A stretch of DNA of 64,000 nucleotides. Source: Ustilago trichophora. Taxonomy: Eukaryota; Basidiomycota; Ustilaginomycetes; Ustilaginales; Ustilaginaceae. The notes beneath the pieces were generated by a model, which worked only from the letters and a program-made list of their open reading frames with translations, was not told where the DNA came from and searched no databases. Location of the stretch: NCBI GenBank assembly GCA_900323505.1, contig OOIN01000028.1, positions 620,001-684,000 of the forward strand, written 5' to 3'. Made by a program: the position numbers and the translations under genes. This document shows positions 21,801 to 31,644 of the stretch, in pieces. The stretch's first letter is position 1; each line of letters begins with the position of its first letter.

Positions 21801-22495
21801 CCAGCCATGGTATCGACCACTTGGATGTTTTGCGAGGGTGTAATAGGAACGTGGGTCGTCGAAGGGGCCAGACGCGTCGTGATAGCTGCTACCACGGCCG
21901 AAGTAAGTGTCATGGCACCTTCGGTGTTCAGAACGGCGATGGACTGGCAGAAATCGTCCAAGCGCTCGTCGTTGGATGGGCAAATGACATACTGCGCCTT
22001 GCCGTAACGAATTGCAACACCGCTCGGTGGGACGACTCCGGTAGCATCACCTTCCTCCCCAAAGAGGCTGTCGCGCTTGAATAATCGCCAAAGATGCGTT
22101 GCCATCAGCTGATAGCCGTCGCGAGCGTCGATCCAGCTTGCTTGCTCAACTGCACCTTCTGATTCTGGAGCTTCTTCTTGCGCTGGCGTGGTAGCTCCGC
22201 CGGGAGCCGTATCCTTTGCTGCCTCTGCTGGAGGCTTGGAAGTGTGAGCGGAAGGCAGCGAGACTGATTTCGACTTTGATTTAAAGATGGAATGTCGTGA
22301 ATCCGCGGACAAGGCTCTGGACAGCTTAGGACGATGCTGACTCGACCTTGCCGTCACTGCCACGGCTTCAGCATTGGGAAGCAACTTGACCCCGGTGGGA
22401 CTGGCCGGTGCTGAAAGTGGCTCAACAGTGCCATTGTAGTCTGTCGAGGCTGCCCTCCGCCCGCTTTTGATTAGGGCTTTCGTAGGTCCGGTCAT
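18899..22495 (-). CDS. GT2-family membrane glycosyltransferase (polysaccharide-synthase-like)
   Basis: Single exon, 1198 aa, from ATG at 22495. The amino half (to about residue 530) is a Ser/Thr-rich cytosolic region with a short folded-looking segment. Two membrane helices follow (HGLAVALDILICFLF and the MFIMFPVILFFC block), then a GT2 catalytic domain. This begins HITIQMPVYKESL and carries DSDTRVP (metal/UDP-sugar-binding D-x-D, near residue 820), the catalytic-base ED of SEDFDMAL (near 920) and an R-W motif in ELNRWQKYAFG (near 957) in the place of Q-x-x-R-W. Five to six further helices close the protein. This topology matches processive GT2 synthases such as chitin, cellulose and hyaluronan synthases. 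The product is unknown; a cell-wall or capsule-like polysaccharide is an inference. It shares a 5-kb divergent gap with a GH16 glucanase gene. Confidence 0.88.
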   Translation of the reverse strand: MTGPTKALIKSGRRAASTDYNGTVEPLSAPASPTGVKLLPNAEAVAVTARSSQHRPKLSRALSADSRHSIFKSKSKSVSLPSAHTSKPPAEAAKDTAPGGATTPAQEEAPESEGAVEQASWIDARDGYQLMATHLWRLFKRDSLFGEEGDATGVVPPSGVAIRYGKAQYVICPSNDERLDDFCQSIAVLNTEGAMTLTSAVVAAITTRLAPSTTHVPITPSQNIQVVDTMAGLAGARKAQNACFVRAENTLVVWADQIEILHERAQDLEDKMMAFVWKSSYYNNSNNLMVTTIGTGAATPALASPSASSPTASTPSSNPGSPTSSSFSSFSSVASFAALNQSNFEKGHRNHQRSYTKDRMPFTRRSTAASIESISGAVSSTGKDDAIDVPSDVPASLAKATLRTAGHPRHASFSDLNTDSYFSQVGSQHIETQEQSLSMASPKLSPSGRATSMRSQTEAAKLASWPSKGTVSEAMMSPSASYPSSLSSSDEKVKDVEDGAESVENERDHEKQDIEYEQRPLSYLAPLQHGLAVALDILICFLFTSRLFQHCLQDGNWSRMALTPIMFIMFPVILFFCDNIIGIVMQIVGPVNQLHQNSLYFSGKAPMRKLTGDLPHITIQMPVYKESLQGVLMPTIESVKKAITTYELQGGTAGIVVSEDGMLLVDEQEQKLRKEFYERNNVGWVARPGHNKDGYVRKGRFKKASNLNFTCHLAVAVEQMMGEERPKTSAEVKQFRSDPSYLKSTRADGQTQGEGQNTEKENEMIERWQPSELLCAEEWTDADESELYRRCLEACLPRMHRLAQAKGDIRIGELILMIDSDTRVPEDCLLDAATEMTLCPDIGVLQHCSGVMLVSDSYFELCIAFFTRLVNFAISFTVANGDVAPFMGHNAILRWSAMQEAAFVDAEDGVRKYWSESHVSEDFDMALRLLMSGYITRWATYSNNGFEEGVSLTCDDELNRWQKYAFGCSELILHRLWQWPYKGPFTPLFKTFLKSSAPIHYKFSACSYIFSYYAIGAAFPMTWTLYLVEGWFYPVLDPSFLTPFKIWVAVVVVFTIGGNVGQIIARYRAKVDSLWNLVKEHATWMPAMFIFFGGLSYHVATALLSHPLGIDMTWGATNKDLADSNFFLEVPLIWKRFWKVIVLCVLTIAAVVVLQTIAIVPLNWSIQGFFTYWPLLLTAIAHLIYPLVLNPALLRFSF

Positions 22496-24489
22496 TTTTG
22501 TCTTGTAGTCGCTGAGGGGGATGATGTTCTTGAGTCTTTAAAAGCAGAAGGAAAGAGTTTCTTGAGACGGACAAAGCTTGAAGACTGTTGGCTATGAGGA
22601 CATGTCTGAGAGTGAGAGAGAGCTCCGTATACGAGCCCTTAAGTACATTCTGGTACAACGCTGGCTGTTTGCAAACCGTTCCCATTCTAGTCGCAGCACA
22701 AATGCAGGCCCATCCAGCCAAAAGATGGTTTGGAGTGCACGCCTTTTCTCATACCCAACCGACGACAAAGAACAGGACGGGTTGGACCCTGCATAAAGCT
22801 GGAAGATTTCTGTCCGAATCTAAGACCCTATCTAACCAGCGTTCAAGCAGGAAGTGATCAGCATCGATAGCATCGGCATCGTGCCTCAGACTGGCGCATC
22901 TCTGCTTTAGGCAAGCGGCCACGACAGCGTGTATGTCTAAAACCGCAAACAGCTTCAGGGATCTCAAACCAGATGCGGGTGCTCAATAGCCGCTGTGTTC
23001 TGGTTCAGCAACCGCCTCGATTCCCAACAGGCTTGCTATGTGCTTAGTCTATACGCTGGCTGCCACTTCCGCACACGGCGGCCACTGGCATAATCGATGA
23101 TCGCGATTTATCCTTGCGAGTGCCGACTGTTTCACGAACGACGATGCACGCAGTCAGACACGCTCCTAGTCGGAGCCTGTCACTGATATCCGAAGCACAT
23201 GCGAGGGCCCGAGACCAAAAGCCAGAAATGTAACGCCACCAATAAGGCCACAAGCCATGAGGACGTGAGCACCTCGTCTGAAACAAAATCCATCTACGAT
23301 GCACACAAATTGCACGCTTTTGGCTCAGACGTGGGAACCAGACGTGGGACGCAGGCGTGGGAATCAGGTAAGTCAACCAAGGTATCAAGAAACTCACTCT
23401 TGGTGGTGAACGCAAGCGGTGAGAGAAAGCGAAGACAATTGTGAGAGCTGGGAGGGTTTGGGAAAGTTACGAAACCATCCAAGTCAAGATCTAGCCTCGT
23501 TCCAAATGATCCTTCCGCTACATGGCTGCCAAAACCATCTGCGAGGACAGGGGGGAAGTCGGAAGTACGTGTGAAGGCCAGGCGCTACTCAGGCGACAGT
23601 AGCAGCTCTGTGGGAGTCGAGCAGGCAACAAGCAGTGACGCTCGCAGTCTTGCCTGAGGCAAAGTTGCGGCGCTGGATTGTCCGCTATTTGACAGCTACT
23701 TGAGCCAATTTTGCCAAATTTGAAATCTGGGACGGTGCGCAGCCGCCTCATTCGCATCGATGCAATGGATGCTTGCAACGTTCACTGGCTTTCGAATGCG
23801 GAAATTCAACTCATGGGCTGCTAGGACCAGTCTCATTCTAGTTGATCTATCAATATAGAAGCAGTAGCAGTTGCAAAGTCGCTAGACTAAGCTTGACGGG
23901 ACTCGGACGCTTATGAGCTGCTTTGGCAGTGCAACGATGCTCTTCGAATCTGCTGTTAGACGTCTCCGAGCCTGGGAAAAGTAATAGACTCTATTTGCGG
24001 CGCCGGGAAGGCACAAAAAAGTGAGCCGAAGCCATGAGCCAAAAGCTGAGAGGTACAAGACCGCCACGATGGGGCAGCGCAAGCCAGGATTTGATAACGA
24101 ATGAATCAGAAAGCTTCCGGTACGAAGGAACTGAGCGATACGAAGTTTCGGCCCTGATTCTCAAAAGCGAAGAAATGCGCTATAACAATGGACTCGTCTG
24201 GCCGTGGAGAGCTGCAGCGTCCTGTCGATCTCCGCATGCCTTGGAAAGCCATTACGCTTTGGGAATGATTCTGGAAAGCTTATGTGAATCGAAGCTTGAA
24301 CGAGGACTCACCATCTTGGTCACACGAACGCGTACTACACATTGGCGGCAGAAGCTGGCGTAAATTGGCGTTGCGTGGAAGAGCAGCAGAGCGGTGACAC
24401 GCGTGGCTTGCATCTCGACGACTGTCAAGTAGGGCGACAAGTAAGCGCCTCTTTTCCTATGGAAATACAGTACAGAGCGAGTCTCTGTG

Positions 24490-24530
24490 GAAAAAAAAAA
24501 ATCCAAAAAAAAAAAAAATCCAAAAAAATC
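24490..24530 (+). repeat. A-rich tract with TCC interruptions
   Basis: Three A-runs are separated by TCC triplets, as a partly degenerate poly(A) tail or a microsatellite would leave. It could be the 3' remnant of a retroelement, but no upstream element was recognised. Confidence 0.6.
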
Positions 24531-25195
24531 AAGTACAGTATGTAGAAAAGCAGAAGGAGTAGAACAGAGTGCGACCGGCAAATTTTTGATCATTGCAGAA
24601 CTTTAGACAACAGAAAGCATCGAGCGGACTCTGCTTTGGGCAGTTCGCGCCCCCCTAGCCGCTACCAGCGACGTTCACCCAGGCGGGGCTGTGAAGATGC
24701 AATTACCGCACCATCAAATCCGAAGCAATGGCGAAGAGGACCGGAACTATGTTTCGAACGAGATTCGAGCTCCGCCAGCTTGGGTCCGAGGACTCGGGCT
24801 AGACACATGCTCTTCTGAGCTTATGCTGTGCTTCTCAATTGCGGTGCACTGTAAGGATGTAGATCAGTCAGAGAGCATCCTTCCGCTTCTGGCTTTCGCT
24901 GATATCTGGACGCATACAGACTTTAGCTATCAAAGAGACTCAATGCTTACTCGGAACAACAGAACCCGATTTACGTCTACAAGGGCAGATTCAAAGTCTC
25001 GGTCTCTTGCGGCAGGAACTGTCTCGTGTGTTTGACGTACAGGTCGACCCTCTGGCTACGTCCCACTCAATTCAGTCAGACTGTGATGATCATCTTGATA
25101 AAGTGTTTTTCCGGAGACGAACAGGTGTCGACGACTTCGGATCGGGGGACGATAAACTGTTGATGCAGTAGATATCTCACGACAGCGTCCAGCTG

Positions 25196-25217
25196 ACTGT
25201 ACAGTACTGTACAGTAC
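25196..25217 (+). repeat. longest intergenic palindromic ACTGTACAGT array in the left gap
   Basis: ACTGTACAGT occurs twice here in overlapping succession, one of many similar copies spread over the non-coding parts of the window. The function is unknown. Confidence 0.7.
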
Positions 25218-27581
25218 GATACAGTGGCGTGCGGGTAACAGACGTCGAATGTCAAACAAGATGACAGAGTGGAAGCGAGTCTCGCTTGCGGGCTTACACG
25301 GAGTCAGACTCGTTCTGCTGATTTGTTCAGGCCTCAAGGGGGGGTTTGCAACCAGTACATGCCCACGATGCGCACTGCATGGCACGATAGATAGCGTGGG
25401 AATGTCGCTCGCGTGGCCGTCAGGATCTGCGAATAGAATAAATGATGATTCGAGACAGATTATCTTGCTCGCAGTGAGGGACGAGATGGAACAAATTGTT
25501 CGAAAGCTCAAGGCACGTGGCCTTTGATTGACCCAGCCACTTTAAGAGGCAGGCCAGTATACATGCTTCTGGTGCGTTAGCCTTGGAGTCGCTGGTTGAA
25601 GCAGGATTTGGGTCGCAGCACTCATGAAACACTGGGAAATGAATTCGGTCAACCATCTTATTGTTTGAGATGAATTCGCTTTCGATCTCCGACAACGCCA
25701 TTCCAGAACAAGAGATACAGTGTACATCAATTCTACGCGGCTTGACACAGAAGAGCGGAGTTCACATGATGATTCCATCGCTATTTCGCTGCCTCACTTA
25801 GATGCACTTCAGCAGCACCGAGCCTTCCTCGCTCTGGCGAGCTTGAAGCATGAATTCAAGTTGCCGCCGTTCTTTCATTGCTTGGCTGATTCCATTCTGC
25901 TGTCTCCTCTGACGGCTGTGTACCATCCAACAAGGCACTGTGCTTGTCCCTCTCATTCGAACGCCTTTTTTCCAACGTGCCGCTATTTCCAGCTCCGTTC
26001 GGCTCCCTCGCAGCATGCTTCCTCTGGGCTGCCAATCAAACCTTCGCGCTGCGTGTACCACCCTTTTGCCTGTTACTGCTTTGCTTCCAATCCCATCTCC
26101 GACCATTTTGTCTTCTGTGATTCATAATCTAAATGAGCATGCATATCTCGACGCAATTCGAAATCTGCAGCCTATTGTCCATGTACAGTAGATCGTTGCG
26201 GCCCACCTAGCCGCGGTATTGCGCTTGCTTGGTGTTAGCCGGTCATTTAGCCATTTCTCCAATTAGCATTCTGCAGAAAGCCACACTTACTGTACCACAG
26301 TACCGCCACAAACATCTCTGATCCCTAGATACAGCGTACCTGCTTCGTTCTTGCAGCCGGCATCCTCGGCTTTCCATCCACCGAGACACACCCGATCTAA
26401 AAACTGGTATGTATGTGAGGATCAGACTTGCACTCCTCCTTCCTTGGCCCAAACGCCCTCATTTCCCATTTTGCTCAGTCAGGCCCGACTATCTTGGACG
26501 TCTGTCGCTTCTCAGCAACATCAGCTGAAACAAGCTAGGCTGATTTGCACATGAGCAGTCCTCGTGGCAGATCGGCGCGCCCCTTCCCTGAACCCTCGAT
26601 TGGACGCATTCGAAAAAGCTTGAACTGGCAAGCTTAGACCGGATTCGATTGAGCAGTCTGATACCACGACAACCTTAGCCATGCGAATGCTCTGACGTGC
26701 AGAGACAGCCAAGAGATTCTTTCCTCAACAGCACCCAAACGTGGGACCATCAAAAGTCCGACCTTAAATTCATACCCTGACTGTATGCTCCTTGCCGCAT
26801 TTGTTTCAACCGCTCTCATAGGCATTGGCTTGATCAATAGTTACACGCGCCATTTTTCCGGGCTCCTGCTCGGCCTGTTTGGCATTTTGATTAGTCCTAG
26901 GATCACTCGGGGACTTTTGCACCTCTGAGATCAATGGTACAGTACAACTCGAAAGGTAGATTCTGCATCCGTCTACTCAAGATACCGCACTCAAGATACC
27001 TCACAAGAGCTTGATCAGTTTCCAATTTAGAGCCCGCTCAGCAGCCCAGCTTGAGGTGAAAGTCAGACTTCAGAGTTTCACCGAGAGCTCAAGACATTCT
27101 CGGGCAGTTATCGATGGCGGTTGCATCGGCCCTGCCATTATGTCCATGGCAGCAGGAGTATTCCTCATTGGCCATCATCTTACAAGATTCCATGATGGCC
27201 ACGGGCGGATTGCGAAATGCGGACGAGATTCGATAGAAACAGAAGCAGTGATGGCGCCGGTAAGATCTTCAGAGATTGTTCATGCGGGCACACAGGAGGC
27301 CTTCCCTTCCTTCTTCTTCACCTCACTTCACTGCCCTGCAATCCTCTTCGCTGAGTAGTAGCCTCGCCGTCGCTCTTGCCTGCAAAGTCTGAGCAGACCC
27401 ACCCCTCCTTAAAAGCCACAAGAGCGTCGATGACCGCTTCAAGGTCGCCCATCGTTCATAGCTGACCAAAGTTACAACTCTCCCTGGACTCTTCGACCAA
27501 GGTGGTAAGAGTAAGCTAGCAGCAGCTGGACTGACCGGTCGAGAACAACAACAAACGCATCAATTTCTTTTGCCATTCACA

Positions 27582-29297
27582 ATGCCCGGTAAGGCCAGAC
27601 CTCCGATCCCACCGACCTTCAGTGGCAACGAGCTCGCCGACAACAGATTCGCGGCGGCTCACGAAATCGAGACGGAGGAGCAGATGGAGGAGCTTCGTGA
27701 TATGCCCAGCATTGAGTCGGTTATTAGCCAGGTGAATCGAGACGCCGGTGACACGACGCCGCCCCTCTCGCCCTCGCTGCAAGCCACTCAGCCAACAAAA
27801 GGTGCGCCTTCTCTGGAACGATCTGCCTCGGGTACAGGCGCTGTTTCGCCGTCGCATTCGTTGGTGCATGGACCTTTCACGCCCAGGACGCCGGCGTTGA
27901 ACCATCTACATGCTGAAAGGAACCGTTTCTTCAGCAACCATTCCACGATGCCTGCAGCTTTGCACAGCTCTCAATCTCTGCGATCGCCCTGCAGTCCCCA
28001 AGCAGGAATGTACCAGGCTTCAATCAACACCTCGCTGACCAATGTAGCACTCAAGTCGCGCAAAGCAACATCAATACGACACGCGCAGACGATCTTGCAA
28101 AGCAAACCCGAAAAGCCCTGGTTGGAGGACAAGAAACGTCAAAAGTCGCATCGGGTGGCATTTTGGACTTTTGTTGCAGCTGCCTTTACGGGTGTGGTCG
28201 GAGCTGCTCTGCTCATGTATTTTGCCTATGCTTCCGTGCCGAGGGACAAGTACTGTCTGGTGTTGGAAGAGCATTTTGACGGGCCGGAGTTGGACAAGAA
28301 CATCTGGTTCCATGAGCAGGAAACTGGGGGGTACGGCAACAAACAGTTTGAGTGGACCACCGACAGCATCAACAACACTTTTGTCAAAGACGGACATCTC
28401 TATATAGTGCCAACCCTCACGTCGGATCATGTTGGGCAAGAGGCGGTTCTAAACGGCTACACCCTGAATCTGACCCGCAGCGGCCAGTGCACGGCGAGAG
28501 CAAAGGACGATGCGAGCTGTGCCGTTGCGTCGAACTCTACGACCGGTGTGATCCTTCCGCCGGTTCAGTCGGCCAGGATCATGACGAATTTTTCACGTTC
28601 GATCAAGTACGGACGTGTCGAGGTGCGCGCAAAGATGCCCACGGGCGACTGGCTGTGGCCGGCCATCTGGATGCTTCCCAAAGACTCTGTCTACGGCGAC
28701 TGGCCTCGATCTGGTGAGATCGACATTGTCGAGACCAAAGGCAACATGCCTCGCTTCCGTCAAGACGATGCGAGCAACAACATGCACTCGACGCTCCATT
28801 TCGGTCCCAACTGGCTGTTTGACGGATACGGATTTGCGACCAAGATCCGCAAGCTTTGGCATACGTACTACAACCAGGACTTCCACACTTTCGGACTGGA
28901 ATGGACGGAGGACAAGATATTCACGTGGGAGCGGTCGCCCGTATGGCGCAATATGCAGGTCAACATGAAGCCGGGCGGATTTTGGAAGCTTGGAGAGTTC
29001 CCATCAAGGATGGGCAACGGCACGTTGCTCGACGATCCCTGGGCAGGTCGACCGGATCGCTACGCGCGCTCTGCGCCTTTCGACCAGGAGTTCTATTTGA
29101 TCCTCAACGTAGCAGTGGGAGGCACGAATGGGTTTTTCCCAGATCGACAGGGCGACAACAAGCCTTGGTCGAACGACGCTGAGAACGCTAGGGCGCAATT
29201 CTGGACGTCGAGGGATCAGTGGCTTCCTACTTGGCCCAAGGATCCTCGTCAACGTGGTATGGCGGTTGACTATGTCAAGATGTGGCAGAAGTGCTGA
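27582..29297 (+). CDS. membrane-anchored GH16 glycoside hydrolase (glucanase/transglycosylase)
   Basis: Single exon, 571 aa, from ATG at 27582; the frame upstream of it offers no ATG. The first 190 residues are a Ser/Pro-rich cytosolic region ending in basic residues (KKRQKSHR). One membrane helix follows at about 191-215, so the enzyme is a type II membrane protein with a lumenal or external catalytic domain. The GH16 active site is GEIDIVETKG, with the two glutamates and the intervening aspartate at about residues 379, 381 and 384. The aromatic framework (LWPAIWMLP before it, STLHFGPNW and FHTFGLEWT after it, LILNVAVGG near the end) is typical of beta-1,3-glucanase-like or Kre6/Skn1-related GH16 proteins. 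N-glycosylation sequons are present. The expected role is beta-glucan remodelling in the secretory pathway or at the surface; exact specificity is not predictable. Confidence 0.9.
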   Translation: MPGKARPPIPPTFSGNELADNRFAAAHEIETEEQMEELRDMPSIESVISQVNRDAGDTTPPLSPSLQATQPTKGAPSLERSASGTGAVSPSHSLVHGPFTPRTPALNHLHAERNRFFSNHSTMPAALHSSQSLRSPCSPQAGMYQASINTSLTNVALKSRKATSIRHAQTILQSKPEKPWLEDKKRQKSHRVAFWTFVAAAFTGVVGAALLMYFAYASVPRDKYCLVLEEHFDGPELDKNIWFHEQETGGYGNKQFEWTTDSINNTFVKDGHLYIVPTLTSDHVGQEAVLNGYTLNLTRSGQCTARAKDDASCAVASNSTTGVILPPVQSARIMTNFSRSIKYGRVEVRAKMPTGDWLWPAIWMLPKDSVYGDWPRSGEIDIVETKGNMPRFRQDDASNNMHSTLHFGPNWLFDGYGFATKIRKLWHTYYNQDFHTFGLEWTEDKIFTWERSPVWRNMQVNMKPGGFWKLGEFPSRMGNGTLLDDPWAGRPDRYARSAPFDQEFYLILNVAVGGTNGFFPDRQGDNKPWSNDAENARAQFWTSRDQWLPTWPKDPRQRGMAVDYVKMWQKC

Positions 29298-30119
29298 TCG
29301 TATAGTGTACAGTATGCTCTCGATGGAAGCGTCTAGAAAATACGCGATATTTCGATCCACCACAAAAAGGTGAACCCTTGGTGCAGCTACACTAGCTGTC
29401 AACCAAGAGAAAAATGATGAATTTTCGAGCATGTGCGGGGAAGTGCGGGGCTAAGCCACGTTCCAACGGCGCCACCATGTTGCCCAGTCACACGGTTCCT
29501 CGAGGAAAGCTGGGCCGTGGGAAAGTGTCATACAAGCCTTGAAGCCAGAAAGATCGAGAGCGTTCGTGTGGCTTCCCGCGTCAACAAAGACGTCCCGAGA
29601 AAGGTCGAATGAGCAAGATGCTGACGTGGACACGGTCCCATTCTCAGTCACTTCGATGTCGTTGCTCCATTCCTTTTTTTTTCGCGTTTCGCCCAAGCTC
29701 CAGAGCCTTCGATGCCTTGATTCGTTTCTTTTCGTTTCATGTCGAGTACTGCATGCAGCTGTCTGCTTGCAAGTGATGGAGGCTGAGTCAAAGCGTAACA
29801 TGGCCATTTCGACGGTGTTCCTCTTCGCTTTACTTCGACGTCTGTACGCTTGGATCCAGCTATGAGCCAGGGTGCAGAAGGGTCGATGTGGCAAAAAAGC
29901 CTCGAGGCAGGCGATCGACGAAAGGTATAACTAGCGGAGCACTCATGGCGATCCTCTCCATCTCCCCTTCACCGACAATCAACAGACATCAAACAAACAA
30001 GCAAAACGACAACGCACACACACACACACACAAACACAGACACACACACACACGAACGCAACAGCTTCTCCGCGATCACGCATACGAACCAAGTCTAGCC
30101 TCCCTTCATTCCCGAATTG
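29298..30119. other. intergenic region with (CA)n microsatellite
   Basis: This is the GH16 3' flank and the small heat-shock gene upstream region. A CA-type microsatellite with two interruptions runs from about 30016 to 30052, within the presumed 5' leader of the heat-shock gene. No canonical heat-shock element was identified by eye. No gene was seen. Confidence 0.5.
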
Positions 30120-30923
30120 ATGCGACAAGCGCTTCGACTCCCGCTTCCAAGCTCCAGGATCTCTTCGCTCGTACGCAACACCACTGCACGTCCGCGCGCC
30201 TCTGCTATCGCCAGTGTCTCCAACATCAAGCCTAGCAACACGAATCACACCTCTCCTCGATCTTTCAGCACTTCAAGCAGCAACATGTCTCTCCTGCGAC
30301 CTTCGAGCTTCTTCGCCTCTCCCTTGGACGACTTTGACATGTTCCCCTCGTCGTCTCTGCGCGATCTGATGATGATGAATCCATTTGCCGCCGCCTCTGC
30401 CAGTCGTCCCAACGTCAACGCCGGCGACTACCGCATCTGGTCGGGACCCAAGGTGGATCTGCACGAAGAAGATACCAAGTTTGTCTTGACCGCCGAGCTT
30501 CCTGGTGTCAAGAAGGAGGACGTCAAGATCAACGTCGATGCTGACCGACGCAGGCTCACTCTCGAAGGCCATATGAAGAGCGAGTACTCCTCTCAGCCTG
30601 CCACTAGCGACGCCAGCTCTGCCGCCGAACATGGAAAACACGCCACTGAACACACTGACAAGGACAAAGGTGGCAAGGCTTCTTCGACCGAGGTGACTAA
30701 GAAGGAGACTGGTGGTCAGGTAGGCACCGTGGGTCACGCTCTGGTCTCTGAGCGCGTTTACGGATCCTTCAGCCGCTCGTTCACTCTTCCTGCCACGGCC
30801 AACTTGGCTGACGACGCCTCGCTCAAGGCTCGATTCAACGATGGTCTGCTCCGACTCGAGATCCCAAAGAAGAAGGAGGAGCACTCCAAGACTCGCCAGA
30901 TCGCCATCGAAACGAGTGCTTGA
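30120..30923 (+). CDS. small heat-shock protein (Hsp20 / alpha-crystallin)
   Basis: Single exon, 267 aa from ATG at 30120, or 212 aa from an in-frame ATG at 30285. The alpha-crystallin domain starts near VDLHEEDTKFVLTAELPGV, contains VDADRRRLTLEGH, and ends with the signature ARFNDGLLRLEIPK (the A-x-x-x-n-G-v-L motif). A charged, glycine- and lysine-rich insert of about 50 residues splits the domain between beta strands. The protein is an ATP-independent holdase that keeps unfolding proteins soluble. The first 56 residues are rich in Arg and Ser with no acidic residue and end RSFSTSSS, which looks like a mitochondrial presequence. Use of the second ATG would give the usual cytosolic form. Which start is used is unknown. 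Confidence 0.9.
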   Translation: MRQALRLPLPSSRISSLVRNTTARPRASAIASVSNIKPSNTNHTSPRSFSTSSSNMSLLRPSSFFASPLDDFDMFPSSSLRDLMMMNPFAAASASRPNVNAGDYRIWSGPKVDLHEEDTKFVLTAELPGVKKEDVKINVDADRRRLTLEGHMKSEYSSQPATSDASSAAEHGKHATEHTDKDKGGKASSTEVTKKETGGQVGTVGHALVSERVYGSFSRSFTLPATANLADDASLKARFNDGLLRLEIPKKKEEHSKTRQIAIETSA

Positions 30924-31644
30924 GCAAGGTACTCTTTCGCCATCACAGCTCTGACTGCTTTCACCATTGCGGTCTCACTTCCTCCTTTGATGCTTCAATG
31001 GGGCTCTGTCCTTATTCAGCATCCTTTGCCTCCAAGTCTTTTTGTCGCAGATTCTTGTTTCGCAACGTATCCATTTCGCATCCTTTGCGCTGTAGCTTGT
31101 TTTCAGTTTTCTCGCTCGTCGCAATCGTCAATCTCATCCCTGTTTGTTTCCCTGACTTTGATATCGCTTGTGCTGGGCGTGATTCCTCATGAATGGTGGT
31201 GTTCGACGTGTGTCTCAATGGCTCGCGCTGCCACGGCGATCAGATGTAGGAGCGGCACCGTGATTGTTTCTGTAGGAGCGCGACGCCGTTTTGGCCTGAC
31301 GTTGAATGATTCGCGCACAGTGTCAGATAGATCCTAACTGATTCAACTGGCTCAGAGCATCATTTTCACAAAGCTTTGCTGGTATCTCGAGCAAGCGTGT
31401 GACCGCACATCTTCATTTGGCGCGACCGGACGATCAGGAACAGTCATGCATCGCACGCTGGAGCTCAGCCTGAAGTTCGAGGTCCAGCGCAGCAAAGTTT
31501 CACAGGAGGTGATGGATGGATCGGTTGCGGGAAGCTACAAGTACAATTTCAAGTATTGGAAGCGGAATGAAGATTTATCGCAAAGCGACCGGCGCAATCG
31601 GACGGAAATGACTGCTGTCGACCGATTGCTGATACAAGAGTTGC
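30924..31644. other. convergent spacer, no gene seen
   Basis: The spacer lies between the Hsp20 stop and the SmB stop. A short plus-strand frame at 31446-31679 overlaps the last SmB exon and has no recognisable content. Confidence 0.45.

Larger units (their letters stand above)
22496..27581. other. 5.1-kb gene-free divergent region
   Basis: The region separates two divergent genes, the GT2 glycosyltransferase (-) and the GH16 enzyme (+). All open frames in it are short and show no recognisable family. It contains repeated TACAGTAC-type motifs (for example 25196-25217, 26937-26946), A-runs at 24490-24525 and three imperfect copies of a CAGACGTGGGA-like unit at 23325-23366. No tRNA was recognised. 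It may be regulatory, may produce non-coding RNA, or may be decayed transposon sequence. Confidence 0.5.

Noticed and set aside
25720..26127. 135-codon frame in the first gene desert
   Set aside because: No domain, no plausible codon bias, no splice partner seen.
22496..27581. secondary-metabolite or effector cluster around the gene desert
   Set aside because: No biosynthetic core gene, and no run of small secreted proteins, was found next to it.
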